NCBI RefSeq assembly: GCF_949628215.1
Contig: NC_134281.1
Coordinates: 42,428,512-42,492,511, forward strand
DNA from: Phalacrocorax aristotelis
Taxonomy: Eukaryota; Chordata; Aves; Suliformes; Phalacrocoracidae
Reading direction: 5' to 3'
Length of the DNA: 64,000 nt
In this document: positions 50,171 through 63,139 of the stretch, piece after piece
Layout of the letters: every line of letters begins with the position of its first letter
Numbering within the stretch: position 1 is the stretch's first letter
Notes under the pieces: generated by a model
The model's input: only the letters and a program-made list of their open reading frames with translations
Databases searched by the model: none
What the model was told of the DNA's origin: nothing
Translations under genes and position numbers: made by a program

Positions 50171-51099
50171 ATTTCTTTAGCTTTGGAAGGAAATAAAGGC
50201 ATCGGGTTACAAAATTTCTGTCAGGAAATAATGAACAACGGGGGGGGAGGAGGGATGAAACCCCACATACCAAAAGAGTTGGCTGCATCTCCTTCACCCT
50301 AATAGGTTTGGATAATGCAATGTGCAGGCAGGTGTTATGTCGTATGAATCACATTTATAGGAACATTTTCCAATTTCTTCGCTGCCCAAGGCAGGGAGCT
50401 ACCGTTCATGCCTCTGCAGATGAATATTTCTGTGGCACAGGGTGGGCTGCGGCCCCTGGCTGTGCATTGCCTCCTGTCCTGAGCAAATCAGGCGGGGAAA
50501 AAAAAACCCAGCCCTGGAGAAAGGGGTGGGCTTGGGGCTGACCTGAACTGTAGCAATGCTTTGCTTTGCCTTGCCCCGTGGGAAGGAAGAGTGGAACCGA
50601 AATAAATACATGCTGGGTCCAGTGCTGCCAAGCAAGAGGCTATTCACTGGCTAATAATAATAAAATTTTTTTTAAAAAAATAATTAGATCTTGCCAGTTT
50701 GCAGCACCAGCAGCCTAACTCCATATTTCAAAGGTTTTTGGGAAAGCGGGGATGATTGCATGATTTATCAGGTGGTCCCTCTCCTCCCCAGTGGCCTCGA
50801 TAAAAATAATAATGGGGAAAGCTCGTCTCCATTTCCATCTGTCTGGAGGAACGGGAGGTGGCTCTGAGCACCCCGTCCGTTCGCCACTGGAGACTTGGCT
50901 GTGCCTCCAGCAGCCTGTGGCAAGAAGGGTCTCTTTGCCCCCCAACATAATTTATTTTAAAGGAACACCAAAACTGACCTGAAAAGTCATGAAACTCCTG
51001 GACCCAAACTTCTGGAAGGATGTTAAAAAATCACGGAGCTGCCTATGGGTAAAGGAGGTGGGGGGTGCCGGCCGTGGCCCCTGTCCCCTAGCGCTGCGG

Positions 51100-51560
51100 G
51101 CCCGAGCATGAGTTACGGTGGCATAAATCTCCACCGCAAATTTATTGCCATAATTTATCAACTCATGTTGCTGAATGGCCAAGCAGTTAATTTTAAAATG
51201 AAGTGGTGCTATTTTCATTAATACCCTTGTGCTAACTACCTATCAAAACACGCGGAGGCAATTAATACCATGTTGCTGAAGTACTGAACCAATAAATATT
51301 TCCAGTCTTGGCTTGTCTTCGGCAGATAAAAGACATCAGACGAACCCACCGCCTCAGTAATGCTCCCCGAGTCCCTTTCTTGTTGTATCATCAAGAACAT
51401 TTACATTTAAGGAACAGATTAAGTAGCCAGATCCACCAGTAACAGGAATTTAAAAGGCCGTTGTTTCATGACATGTGAGTAATCCCTTCGGGATATCTGT
51501 GCAATAACAATAAGCTTGTGAGAAGATTGAAAATTTCTGAACATTATGCATCAGCAATAC
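51100..51560. promoter_or_regulatory. AT-rich candidate regulatory block
   Basis: Repeat-free, with TTTATTGCC, AGTTAATTTTAAAATG, CATTAATACC and a GGCCAAG NFI half site near 51,177. Texture only. Confidence 0.2.
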
Positions 51561-54063
51561 AAAAGCAATTTGGCAGAGTCTGCGTTTGGGGAAAGAAAGG
51601 CGAAAACACCCAACGTGTTGAAATTCGGTATAAATACTTTGTCACCACTGCACTCACTGCAACTTCATCACCCACCACACTATGGAGCATCCTTTTGAGG
51701 GGAAAAAGGGCTCGCACACGGACCTTGGTGTTTATGGCCAGAATGGGGTTTTCAGCCTGTATTTCTTCCACTGATGAAAAATCAAATGGGGATAAATGAA
51801 ACCTCACTAAAAAAGGGAGAGCCAGGGCAGAAGGTCTCTCACCTGTGCACAATGCACACCTTTCAATGGGCTTTGCGCCGTACAGATCTCCCTGTAAGAA
51901 CCTCCCATCGCTTCTCCCTCCAAGGCAGAGCAGCAAAGCACCCGCTTTTCTCTGCCTAAACACCTCCCCATACTTTTTCCACCAAAGTTTTTAATTTTCT
52001 GTTAGCAGCTATTGCATATTCTTCTTGTGTCCTGAGGCAAGCTGACACATTTTGATAGCAATAAATAATAAATGGGATTTATTTCCTCAGATGTTGATGG
52101 ACACCTTTTCTTCCGCAGGAAGAAAGAGAAAGCAAGAAAGAAAGAGTGGAAGAAAAGGAGCAAGAAAGCAGGAGATGGTGCTGAAGCCCCGGCTGCGGCC
52201 CCGCAGGTGTCAGCTCCCAGCCCAGCTTTCACCCTGCATGGGGCAGGGTCTGGCTGCCCTCCTGGAGCCCCTCTTGGTTCCTCTACAGCATTGAAACGCA
52301 GGGCAGCCTTAGCCAATGGCCTCAATAATAAAGGGCATAAATAAAAAATAGAGAATGATTTTTGTAGGGGGAGGTGATGGATGAGAGCACAGGGGCCGAG
52401 TGCAAGAAAGAGGCAGCGTGAAGGAGAAATCACTGAGCACAGCATCAGCCACACCAGCCGCAGACAGGGTGATGGGGAGAAACCTTCCCCGTGTGGTGTA
52501 ACTGAACCTTTTTTTTAAGCATATTTTAATTTTTTCTGTGTGTATTCGTGCACTGATGTGCGTGGGTGGGTCCCTGTCCCTCCCTGCCATCCCTGCACCC
52601 CCTGTGCTCACTGCTGCTGCTCGGAGGAAGCATCTGCCTCCCGCTGCCCTGCACGGCAGGTTGGCCTACGCCTGGGCTCGTTTCCAAGCCAAAGAGGCAC
52701 CACCACCATTTGGGCTCATTTTTGCAACCTTGAGATGAACTTTCTGCCCAAAAGTGGGAGCAAGTGCAGGCTCAGCACCTCTGACCTCCCTTCTTCTGCC
52801 TCCTTCCCGGCCCCCGGGGCACTCACGGGGGTGAGAAGAGGCAACTGCAGCTGGTGAGTGCTTGGGGCACTGTGTTTTCTGCAAGAACAGATTCGGCTTC
52901 TCTTTACTGTCTAGTCCCCTTCATGAGAAAAAAAGCTAAATTGAACAGGTTCCAACGTGTCCTCAGCTGCCACACCATGCATCGGTGCCAGCAGTTGCCA
53001 CATCCTAAGCAGGGACTGGGATGTGGCGAGGGGCACGGATGGTCCCCCTGGGGAGAGTGACGTTAGAGCTGTGCGCAGCCCAAACCTCCTGTCCTGGCCT
53101 TGTAGCCAAAAATGAAACTAAGTGGAGGTGTGAGAAAGGAAATACCAGTGGTTCATGAGTGTCAGGCAAGCGTTTGTTAGAAAACACTCATTTCCCCCAA
53201 AATTAAATGGAAGGGCTGGTATTGCCCTGGGAAGGGATGGGCATTGCGGTGGTCCCCGTCTCCTGTCCCCCAAGGCCACGCAGCAGACCTGCACCGACCC
53301 TCACCTCTCATCAGCCTCCGTGCCTGCTTTTAGGCAGAAAACAGGCAGAATGTTCTAAAGGCAAAAAAAATTCCTGTCTGCAAATATTAATTTCTGCACA
53401 TATCTTTTAAGAAAAAGGTGTTGCAGAGTGAAAAACTTTAGAGAAAACTTTAAAGGTTGCAAAGAAACCTATTTGTTCCAGTCCACCACCTACAGAAGCC
53501 TTGCAGAGAGGTGCAGGACAGCCGGGGCTGAGTGGGGCTGCTCTGCCCAGCCCAGCCGCAAGGCCTCCTGCAACAGCGATGGCCAAAACACCGCCAACAT
53601 CTGGCACTCGGGCTCTTCGGAAATGCAGCAATGTTTTAAAAGTTTAGCTATTTTTAAAGATATATTGTAGCATTTTCAGAATTAATTAATGTCCTCAGTC
53701 TTTACTAGACGTGCTTTGTGTCTTTACTCTCGATGATTTAATCTGCAGACGTTTGCTGGAGATTAATCCGTTATTGTGCGAGGAACGATCTCGTGTTGAT
53801 GGGACACCGACAGCATGGGAAAGTACAGCCGATGTGAGGGCAGTGACTTGCTTTAAGCAAACACTCCCGTGTCTTGGGATGAAGCTCCTGCCCGGGAACC
53901 CCCAGCCCTGCCCAGGACGGAGGGCCGGCGCCGGCCCCAGCGCCACGCGCCCTGAGAGGTCAGTGCCGCGACTGGCGGCGATGCCCGCGGCCCCACAGCC
54001 GCACACACCCCCTGCGCCCAGCTGAAAGTAAATAACAACACAGCCTGTTAGCATTAGCAATTT

Positions 54064-54069
54064 TTTATT
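54064..54069 (-). terminator. NFIA: Distal NFIA poly(A) signal
   Basis: AATAAA on the minus strand, followed 20-30 nt on by GGCTGTGTTGTTATTT, a GT-rich downstream element. Cleavage is expected near 54,040-54,055. This marks the likely gene end. Confidence 0.55.
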
Positions 54070-56292
54070 TTCCTTTTTTGTTGCATAGGAAATGCAGTAC
54101 TTGCTTCCAGTAATTGTATTGTAATGTGAGAAGGTGGTAGCACTAATGGTTGAATACAAGAGTTAAACTAATCCACACCAGCTCAAAAAACCTGCGGAGA
54201 CTTAGTTGAATAAGAATGGATGCCCACAGTGATTCTCAACCAATTACAATTTTTTTTCACAGAACACAGTAAAACTAAAATGGTAACTATGAGAGTCAAT
54301 ACAAGTATACTAGAGGCACGAGGGGCCTGACTCATAAAAAAAAATGAACACGACATGGTATTAACACGGGTGTCAAGTGAATTTGCAGCAGACCTTTCAC
54401 ACGGCCGGTGGAAATTTTAGCGCCCCGAATTTCAAATTGCCGCTGAGGGACTTGGCTGGGCCAGTCTCAGGCAGCGGGGCAGGGCTAGGTCAGAGCTCAG
54501 CCGCGCGGAGAAACCGCACAGCCAGCCAAAATGGAGATTTCTCCTTGATTGTATTTCGAAAGCAAAGAATTTCACAGACCTTTCCCCAAGGCAGCAGTCG
54601 CAGCCGTGTGCCGGCAGCAAGAACAGGCAGCGGATGCCAAGCCAGGCACTCTTTTCCTACCATGCTCCGTCTAGAAACTCATCTTCTTTTTTTTTTCCCC
54701 CTCATATTAATTTGTGGATGCAGATAAAAGGGGGATTTCACCCAACACAATTGTTTTTGTTCATGCTCGAGCATAGAAGATTAACTAAGTGGAAAATAGT
54801 CTTCCCTAAAAAAAAGCATAGACGTACAAAAGTTCACATTGTGTACAAGTGTTTGCCTTTACGAAGGTTTTCTCTAGAGCTCAGAGGTAGCGATCTAGCG
54901 TATTTTTTGCTGGTACGGACAAGATCTCTTTTGTAATCGAGTAGCCTCGTACCACCGTGTTTCAAACCCTGGCATCGGCCAGAGCGCGGCACGGAGTCGT
55001 CCTCTCCCCTGTCTCCCCCTTCTCCTGCCAGCCTGCGCCTCTGGGGTGTCGGAGCATGGTCCTGCGCTGCCTCGCCTCCTCCACGGCCCCTTCCCATCCG
55101 TTCGTGTTCTCCGTTGGGGTTAGGGGAGGTGGAGAGGGGAAGGGGAGGGAGAGGAAAGCCAGCAGGCGCGTGTGCCGAGGAAAGCGGGGCTCGCCAAAGC
55201 GTGCTCTTGGGAAGAAAGCCATCCTCAATTTGGACGAGAAAAGCCCACCAGCCTCCCGTGTTAATAGCAAAGGAGCTTTTATGAATCGGGCCCAAAGTTT
55301 GTACAGAGTTTGTTTGAAGAAAAATATTGCAACTGTGCATGAAACTAAACAACCACATGAGGTTTTTTTTTTCTTTTTTTCTTTTTTTTTTTTTTTAAAG
55401 GGTTTTTCTTTCTATATGAGGAAGTCTGGTGTGAAGAAGGGTCAAGCATGGGTACCTGGTTAACCGCTGCCCATTAAGAAATCTCTCGCAACGTGAGCTC
55501 AATCTCATTTGTGGGTTTGAAGGACTGTCCCTTAAATTTGAACTTTATGCATCTGTTCTGCAGAGCAAGCTCTCCGAATTCTTAGGGTAGCTTTTTGAGA
55601 CGAAAATCTTACCAGGCACGGATTTCTTGTCTCAAACACCATGTCCTGCCCTCTAGGGGGGGGGGAAAAAAAGAAAAGGAAAAAAAAAGAAAAAAAAGAA
55701 AAAAAACCCAAAACACAAGTAATACTGAATTTAAGTAAATGTATACCTCCAAAATACTGAAAACACCCCAAATCAAGAAAAGACAGAATTTGCGTTCTCA
55801 GTGAAATATCTTTAAACCTATCTGACAAGAACCAAGTCAGAAAAAAAGACTAACATAACTTTGAGTAATATTCATACAGCTACTAAGCATTATGGAATAG
55901 CATGCATTAATATTGTACGGTTATTTTACATCACCTATATCAGAAGGTTCTGACAGACAGCGAAGGCTACCGGTGTAGAAAAATCTTACTTCAGAAGAGC
56001 AATATAATACAGATTTCACAGGCACTACATTTTAATATATCAGGTATTATGCTGGTTTTCTTATAATTCTTTCTGTCCTAAAGCTGGCATTATAACAATG
56101 ACCGAAAAGGCAAGGATCGAAGTAAACGGAAAGTAGATACCAAAGTTGATATATTCTTTTCTTTTTTTTTTCAGATAGATTAGTGCATAGTTTTCATGCA
56201 GATAAACACTGCTATGCATTTACATTGTTGGAAAGCAGAGTGAATTGAGCCCAAGTTGTCACATTTTTGTAAATCATTTTGCCAGCCTGTAA

Positions 56293-56301
56293 TAGCACCA
56301 T
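56293..56301 (-). promoter_or_regulatory. NFIA: miR-29 target site in NFIA 3' UTR
   Basis: The mRNA strand carries ATGGTGCTA, pairing with bases 1-9 of miR-29 (8-mer class site). Confidence 0.4.
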
Positions 56302-59300
56302 GTAATGGATTTGCATTAAACATTAAATTGATTTCAGAATTGGTGACACAGTATTCACTACAGTTAAGTGCTATGGAATAGCTTCAATGTTACCTGCTAT
56401 ATATCAAAGCAATTTTCATCCCACTGTTTTTTTATTGGAAAAAATAAAAGGAAAATGTACTCGATACTAATTAGACTATTGCGCAGCCTTGGACTTGATG
56501 ATGGCATAGCTGGGTTTACTGTCAAACAGTAATACATGCATTGACTTCAAGACAAAATTGGCATTGTAAGCTTGATTTAATGAAAATCCTGCCTAGCAGG
56601 CAGTGTTAACTTCACAAGACCTGCCTCCGACAGACCTCATGAGGTTTATTTTGTTATTTATTTATTGTTTAGGTGCCATTGAAGCTCTCCTTACATTGTC
56701 ATGCCGGTTATGGTTTTAATTTTGTTCGATGGAGGCCTTCTACCAAAAAAAAAAAAAAAAAAAAAGATATTTCCAGAGACACAATGCAAAGTACAATATT
56801 AACTGACATTCTTAAAAAAAATTCACCACAAGGAAAAAAAAACTGTTTTAGGCTATGTATCTGGGTTTTTTTGTATTTTTGTACAGTAAATATTTTATAA
56901 CACTGTTACTACAAAGCTGCAAATATACGGAACAAAGAGAACTAGAGAAAGAAAAAAAAAATGTTAGAGGGATTTTGCATATTCCTGTGGGCTGACTGAA
57001 TACTGTGGAGTCGAGAAAACTTCGTGTTTCTTTTCCCCTTCGACCTTAAGGGGAGGGGGAACAAGCAACAGAGACAAAGTGTACCATGGCTGCCTAAACT
57101 CGAAGCCCGAAAGTTTTTATTATAAAGGAAGAAGAATAAATAATAATGGCATTGCTGGGGTGTGCGGCATGATAAAAGCAAGTGCCCTCGCTCAAAAAAA
57201 AAAAGAGGAAAAAAGAAAGGAATTAACTTGAGAAAAAGTCAATTCGCGCTAAGCCATTTCTAGGGCTTTAAATTTGGATGGGTGGGGGGGTGGATACAGG
57301 TCAGAGTATTTGTGCGCCTGACGGTTTCTGGAGAGAAGGAGACAAGGAGAAAAAAGTTGTTCGCGTGACTCAAAAAGAACGACCGGAGCGACGCGGAGGG
57401 GAGCGGGAACGTAACCCGATGCGGAGTCAGGGGCTACGGCCGCCGGCCCGACTCCTGCCTGCTCTTGCCTGCAGCCTGCACACCCCAAGCGGGATCCCTC
57501 CTGCTCGGCTCCCCACTCCTGGCTTGACTCGGAGGACTAAAACACTGTTTGTTCTCTACACCTGCACAGAACGGAACTGCTGGGTTTTCTGCGTGAGAGT
57601 AAGGTGAACGAACATTTAATTTAGTGTGTAATACTTTACAACCCCTGTTGGTTAACACCCTTGACCGCCTACCTAATGTTTTAAAGCCTTTAAAACATTT
57701 CTTTTTCTCGCAATTCTGCTCAGAGTTCCCTAACTTTAGCGTCATCAAACTTAATATGACAAAATACCTTCAAAAATACAGCATACCTGTAATGTCCATT
57801 TACAATGGTTCTTCAGTAGCCTATACTTCTCAAGCATAGGAATATGCTATACCATTGAGAGAAGAAAAATAACTGTATTTAAATACATACAAAAAGGAAA
57901 CGGGAAAGTTTTTAACTTAAATCCAGTTCCCAAAGGAAAAAAAAAAAAAAAGCAATTCTATGAACGCTGCCTTTATAACGAACAATCAGAAATTCCACTA
58001 AGCTAATTTGACAGAAATTTTTCCTCATTTAAACAACATTACAAAAGTCCTGCATTATAAAATAGGGTAGAATAAATCAGTGTAATCAATAAAACTATAC
58101 AACATACAAATTACATATCTTCTGAGTGGGCAGTTTAATTCTCTCTCTTTGCAGCCATGACTACAACATGCTCACTAAAAACAACTAACTGCCCAAACTA
58201 TTGCTTAGTTTGTTTTGTTTAAAAAAGGGTGCAATTTTATTGTATATACAACCAATTTACTGGTAATACCTTGTCTCATAGCAAGGTTCTGACAAAATGT
58301 TTGTCTAGGCTTTTTTCCCTTCACTGTGAAGCACTGAAAGCTGCTATTTTTTTTTTTAGTGCACATATGTCTTAATAAAGTAATGCCCAGCTAAGTGCTA
58401 TAGGGAAGGCAAAGGATGCTGGCTAGAGGATGTGATACCATATACTAACAATCACACAATACAATAGAGCAAAATGACTACTCAACCACTTATCAGACAC
58501 ATATGAAAATCCAAAACATTTTATTTTTTCCTTAAATAGAGAATAACCAGTAAACAATTTTCAGAACTTGGAAGTTTAAAAACGTGCATATAAAAATGGG
58601 CATTATATACTTTTATTGAATGTGGATTGATTGCAGTCTGCTAATAAAAATGGGTGTGGGATCTGAAGAAAAAGGAAGGTTTTTTTTTTAAGGCTTGCTT
58701 GTGAAAGGAACAGTTGTAAAACAAAAATTGCTTGAAGCAGGGTTCAGCTTAGTGCTTCACAGTTTGACTGCTTCTCTAAGAAGAGCCCTTCCTGCATGTG
58801 CATTCAAAATCACAAAAGTACAAAGACAAACACCTAAAACACACTGCGTCAAGTGCAGCACCAACTTTGGTCAAATAAAAAAAAATAAAAGAAAAATTAA
58901 TAATTGCTAAGCTTTTCTACATGATATAAGCAGGTATTGCATATTTTCATATATCTGGGAGAAAACAAAACAAAAAGGAAGACTCCAAATAAAATGTAAA
59001 ATGCAGCAACATCCAAAAATACTGATAATCTAGCATCTACAGATCTCAGAATAGCACTGCCACTGACCATACAGGACAATAAACACTACTCCTATCTGCG
59101 GAACAACTAACATCCTATTTAATTCTAGATGTTGAAACTGACAATGGCTGACATAAAAGTCACATTTACAAAAAGTGTCTCCAAATGCTTGACTAGGGAA
59201 AAACCCCTTTCAATATAGGAACATGTGCAACAATTCCACAAATAATCGCTATCCAGGGCAAGGCACATTGATATGGAATTTTTTTTTTTTTGTTTCGTGC

Positions 59301-59983
59301 AAATTAAGAAAACAAAACAAAACATTGTTTCAGGGAAAAGATGAGGAGCAAAGTGTCTTCCCAAGAATTTCAGTTACTTGATTGTATAGGACAGTAGTAG
59401 AAACCCTTCTGAAGGGTCGAACAAACATAGTTTAAAGGCAAGTGCCTGGAATAGGGATTACAATATTGTGTCTTAATGCACTCTACTTTACCCTACATTA
59501 ACTATATAAAAATTAGTTACTAACACTAGAACATGCAGAGACTTTCTCTGATTAGCTGGACTCGCCAACCAGAACGTATATATATGTATAGTATAGGAAA
59601 CCTTCTTAAAGTTGCATGTGAAGCAAAGGGGTGCTCCGCTGTCTGATAGAAAAAATCACTTGCACTCTTTTTTTTTTTCTTTTTTTTTCCTTTTTTTTGT
59701 ACATAAGATACAGGACGTTTGGGGTCCAAACTTTTTTTTTTTCTTTTTTTCTTCTTCAGCAAGTGCCCTTGCTTTGAACTGGCATAAGTTGCAAGATCAG
59801 CATCATTCGTTTCTGTATTGTTTTCTTCTCAGTCCAGAAAATGTACCAGTTCAGGGACACGAAGGTGTTTTACTTTCTGGACCGTTCTCTCTTATTCCCA
59901 AGGTGTTTGAGAACTGATAAACCCTATATTGCCGGAAACACGTAAAATTTGTCAGAATTGGCATAATCCATTATAGTGACTTT

Positions 59984-59991
59984 TAGCTTAT
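59984..59991 (-). promoter_or_regulatory. NFIA: miR-21 target site in NFIA 3' UTR
   Basis: The mRNA strand carries ATAAGCTA, an 8-mer match to the miR-21 seed. An 8-mer can occur by chance in a UTR this long. Confidence 0.3.
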
Positions 59992-60353
59992 AAAATTAAC
60001 AGATATTATGATTTCATTTTAGTTATGTGCTTTGATAACAGAAAATGATTAATTAGCATTTAATGTAGTTAACATATTGTGGTAAAAGCACCATTAGATT
60101 TGTTTTTTTTTTTTTTTAATTTTCCTTCAGTTTTAAAGGGATACAAGTTCAACAATAAAAAACATAAAAAGCAAAAATAGCTCCCCTTTTTCTTGCAAGG
60201 CTGTTTTTTACCCCAATAATTTAGAGTCCTGGGGTGGAAGGACTTGGAAAACAAAAATAGAATTTTCAACAATCTCTATCTTACAAAGATATTTAGCTAT
60301 CCAATGAAATTGCACTTTACTCAATTCAAAATTCGATTGTTTTGATTGATTCC

Positions 60354-60370
60354 TGTCAGTTTCTGTCAAA
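60354..60370 (-). promoter_or_regulatory. NFIA: miR-223 target site in NFIA 3' UTR
   Basis: The mRNA strand has TTTGACAGAAACTGACA. AACTGACA is an 8-mer site for miR-223; one more base pairs beyond it, and after a 2-nt bulge TTTGAC pairs with bases 10-15 of the microRNA. The site is about 820 nt after the stop codon. miR-223 repression of NFIA in granulocyte differentiation is established in mammals. Confidence 0.7.
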
Positions 60371-61187
60371 ACAGACCAACTTCCCCATTTCTGCGTGAAT
60401 TTTTGTGTAATTGTTGAAAATTGTTGAAAAATGTTTTTTTTAAATGTAAGTGCAGCATTTCAAACTTTTTTTTCTTTTTTTTCTTTTTTTTTTTTTAGTG
60501 AATAGTAGTAGTTTGATGTTTTAAATCGCTCTGCAATTGAGTGGAAAAAAATTGTTGACAATGCTCTTATGGTTCATGTTACATATCTAAGTGCCGACTG
60601 TAAAAAAAAAAAAAACCCCAACAAAAAAAAAACCTGCAATTTTTTTCCCGATATGTTACAGAAAAACATGCTCTATGTCTGTCCGGTAAGTTATATATTG
60701 CAGAATTCAGCTACTACAAAAGTTATAGTTTAAGTGTATTTCATGATTTCTCAAGAAGTCTCACACCTGTATGGGAAAAATCGATGAGGATACTGTAAAA
60801 CAGTTAGGCTCCATATGGAAAGTGTGTTACAACAGCGAGTTGGTAAGCAGCAGCAGAGGCTAGTTCTACTCAGTGTCACCTAACGCTTACACTACCAATG
60901 AAACACTTCAAAAGTTATGAAGCCCAACCATTTCCAGCACCATATGAGAAATTACAACAGTCCTAAGTTGTCTAAAAAAAAAAATAAAATAAAATCTCGA
61001 AAAAGTTACGGCCTTTGCCATTCAACCATAACGTTTGCCATTTCCATGTACTAGTTTGCTGTCGGTGTCTGCTCGCCTCCCCTTCCGCCGATGTGAAGTC
61101 ACTGCGCTGCGTTGCTGCTGCTTCCATGTTACAGAGGTGGGAAGGGGTCTGGTGGTCTGTCCGGTGGGTGGTGGGAAGCGGAGACTT

Positions 61188-61205
61188 TTATCCCAGGTAC
61201 CAGGA
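61188..61205 (-). CDS. NFIA: NFIA last coding exon (SWYLG, stop)
   Basis: The minus strand reads CTCTTTTACAG / TCC TGG TAC CTG GGA TAA: a strong acceptor (AG at 61207-61206) followed by S-W-Y-L-G and a stop. This is the conserved C-terminus of nuclear factor I/A, a CCAAT-box (TTGGC) binding transcription factor needed for gliogenesis and brain development. The gene is expected here, on this strand, from its synteny with TM2D1 and PATJ. Only five codons lie in the exon, so no open-frame search would show it. The preceding coding exons lie beyond the right edge. Confidence 0.85.
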   Translation of the reverse strand, partial: SWYLG

Positions 61206-63032
61206 CTGTAAAAGAGAGAGGAGAAGCGTCAGCCCTGCCGCCCGCTTCCCTTGCTTCCCAAAGGGCTCCGGGCATCGCCGCCAGCCTCCTCCGCCAAGAG
61301 GGGGGCTAATTGAGACTGTGACGAATTGACCTAATTACAAAGCTTAATTAAAAATACTGTACAAATCAATATATTTTTTTTTCACCGACAGTTGCTGGAC
61401 ATAGCTACAGATGAACGCAGGGGTCATGTCACGTTACAAGTTATCAATCTTTTTAATAGATTATGGCTTGAAGATCCCTCCAGTTCACTTTTGTCTAATC
61501 CCCTGAAAAGGCGATACACATTCGCCTCTCTGTGCCATTTATCACCCTGCAGTCAGGGTTTTCTTGGGTATTTAGGCATGTGCCAGCATAAGCATCTGTT
61601 GCTTTATACTGCCCTGCTTCAACTGTCTCGCTGGAACAGATGCACAGAAATTCAACAACAGGGCTGTTTTCTTAGGAGAAACGTGGATCGCTAGAGAAAA
61701 GCCAGGATAAAGCAAATCTGGGGGAAAGTGGATCAGCAAAAGTGTCCCACATCTCTGGCCATACTTGTGTTTCAAAACAAAACGGGGACCTCAACTAATA
61801 GTTTTTCTTTGGGAAAAAATTTTTTCTTCTTCCTCCCCACAAAGGGAGGGAATTCCCTGGGATTTCAGCTCCACAACAACACTGTCCTTAACCCAGCCGT
61901 GCAGATGCCCAGAGCACAGAAAGCAATTTTGCTCCTCGACAGGAAAATAAACACTGTCAGAAAGCTGGAGTGGGCTCTGCTGGAGTTAGGGCAGTGCCAC
62001 CGCACCAGGGAGACCTGACTCGGCCCCAGCGAGGTCAGACCAACCTGAACCTGGGATGAATAAGAGCAGTGTTAGGCCCTGGGATTGTACACGCAGGGGG
62101 ATGCTACTTGGCAATGACATATTGCTGTGGGAATACACCAACAAGCGGCAACTATTTAGCCTGAAGTAAAGTAATACAACAACAAAGACTCAGGCATTAA
62201 AGAGCTGTTGCTGATACCCCACGTTTTTACTTTGGCTCCCGTAATATATGAGGTGCATACGTGTGCATGTATAAACTGATGACAAGTTTTACCAACTTTT
62301 TCCTCCGCTCCTTTTCAGCGTCTGACATGATTGATAGCATAATCAACCCGGGGAGGATTTATGAACATTTACAGAAGACTCTGAGGCAAGTTTCATGTGG
62401 GACTTGGAGATTATGTGGTCTTGCCATGGAGGTAGGAACCGGTAAAATAAATAGCACGATCGGACAAGTTGTCCTGCTTCCAATACACCTCATTAACTAA
62501 CTCTTCCTCCGCTCACCCTTCTGAATACAAACACACCGCTCCCATATCGGCTCCATCTATTGCCTACAGATTTTATATTTAGACTTACGCAGGCTGCAAT
62601 TAAACGGAATAGTTCTCATATGTAAAGTTCATAAACAGAGAAAAGTTCTGGCAGGATTTGTAAAGCAGTGCCAAGTCCCGTTCCCCTCCTTGATTGCACG
62701 GCCCTACTCATTTTGGGCAGGCACAGGGAAGCTGAGCGCGGCCGTGCCGGAGGCACCTCCAACCACCGCGGGCTGCAAACTCTTCTGAACTTTGCAGGGT
62801 CGTCCCTTACGCTTGTCATTTGAGCGTGACAGTCTTTGGCCGGGCTGGGAAATGTGGAAGTGCCCCGCAGGGAGTAGAGGGGTTAAAAATTCAGAGCCGA
62901 TGGTTCAAATCTATATTGCAGATGTCCAGTTGGCTCCCATCGCCGCTGACCTGGCCACACGGACCACCGGCCGGGGCCGGCGCGGGAGCTGCTCTGGCCT
63001 CACCACTCCTTTCACTTCAAAAGCAGATTACC

Positions 63033-63052
63033 AAAAAAAAAAAAAAAAAAAA
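63033..63052. repeat. A20 homopolymer
   Basis: Twenty A on the plus strand at the edge of the CpG island. Confidence 0.95.
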
Positions 63053-63139
63053 GCGAAGAGCCAGCAGGCTGCGGTTGCAGAGGTGGGGCTGTTCACGGAG
63101 GAGGCTCGGGGCGGCGAAGCAGGGGCGGCCGCGCTCCCT

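Larger units (their letters stand above)
36606..54044. other. TM2D1-NFIA intergenic region, no gene recognised
   Basis: About 17.4 kb between the tails of TM2D1 and NFIA. All longer open frames are under 160 codons, lack domains, and sit in GC-richer patches (40.7-41.1, 42.8-43.9, 45.9-48.0, 52.0-53.3 kb). No CR1 or other repeat family was recognised. AT-rich, TAAT-rich, repeat-free blocks alternate with the GC-rich patches, a texture typical of developmental regulatory domains. Confidence 0.6.
54045..61187 (-). other. NFIA: NFIA 3' untranslated region (about 7.1 kb)
   Basis: Runs on the minus strand from the NFIA stop codon to a canonical poly(A) signal at 54069-54064 with a GT-rich element beyond it. 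Length is in the range known for mammalian NFIA 3' UTRs. No transposon fragment was recognised in it. It is AT-rich with several earlier AATAAA signals (near 58,610, 58,507, 58,235, 56,645 and 56,427), which could give shorter isoforms. It also has many homopolymer runs and two CpG-richer patches (54,960-55,240 and 57,365-57,520). Open frames inside are chance. Confidence 0.72.

Noticed and set aside
54834-55463. Overlapping open frames of 168-174 codons
   Set aside because: Located in the NFIA 3' UTR in a CpG-richer patch; no domain or family resemblance on either strand.
60354-60370. Plus-strand sequence resembling mature miR-223 itself, as if a microRNA gene
   Set aside because: No flanking hairpin is evident; it is the complement of a target site in the NFIA mRNA.
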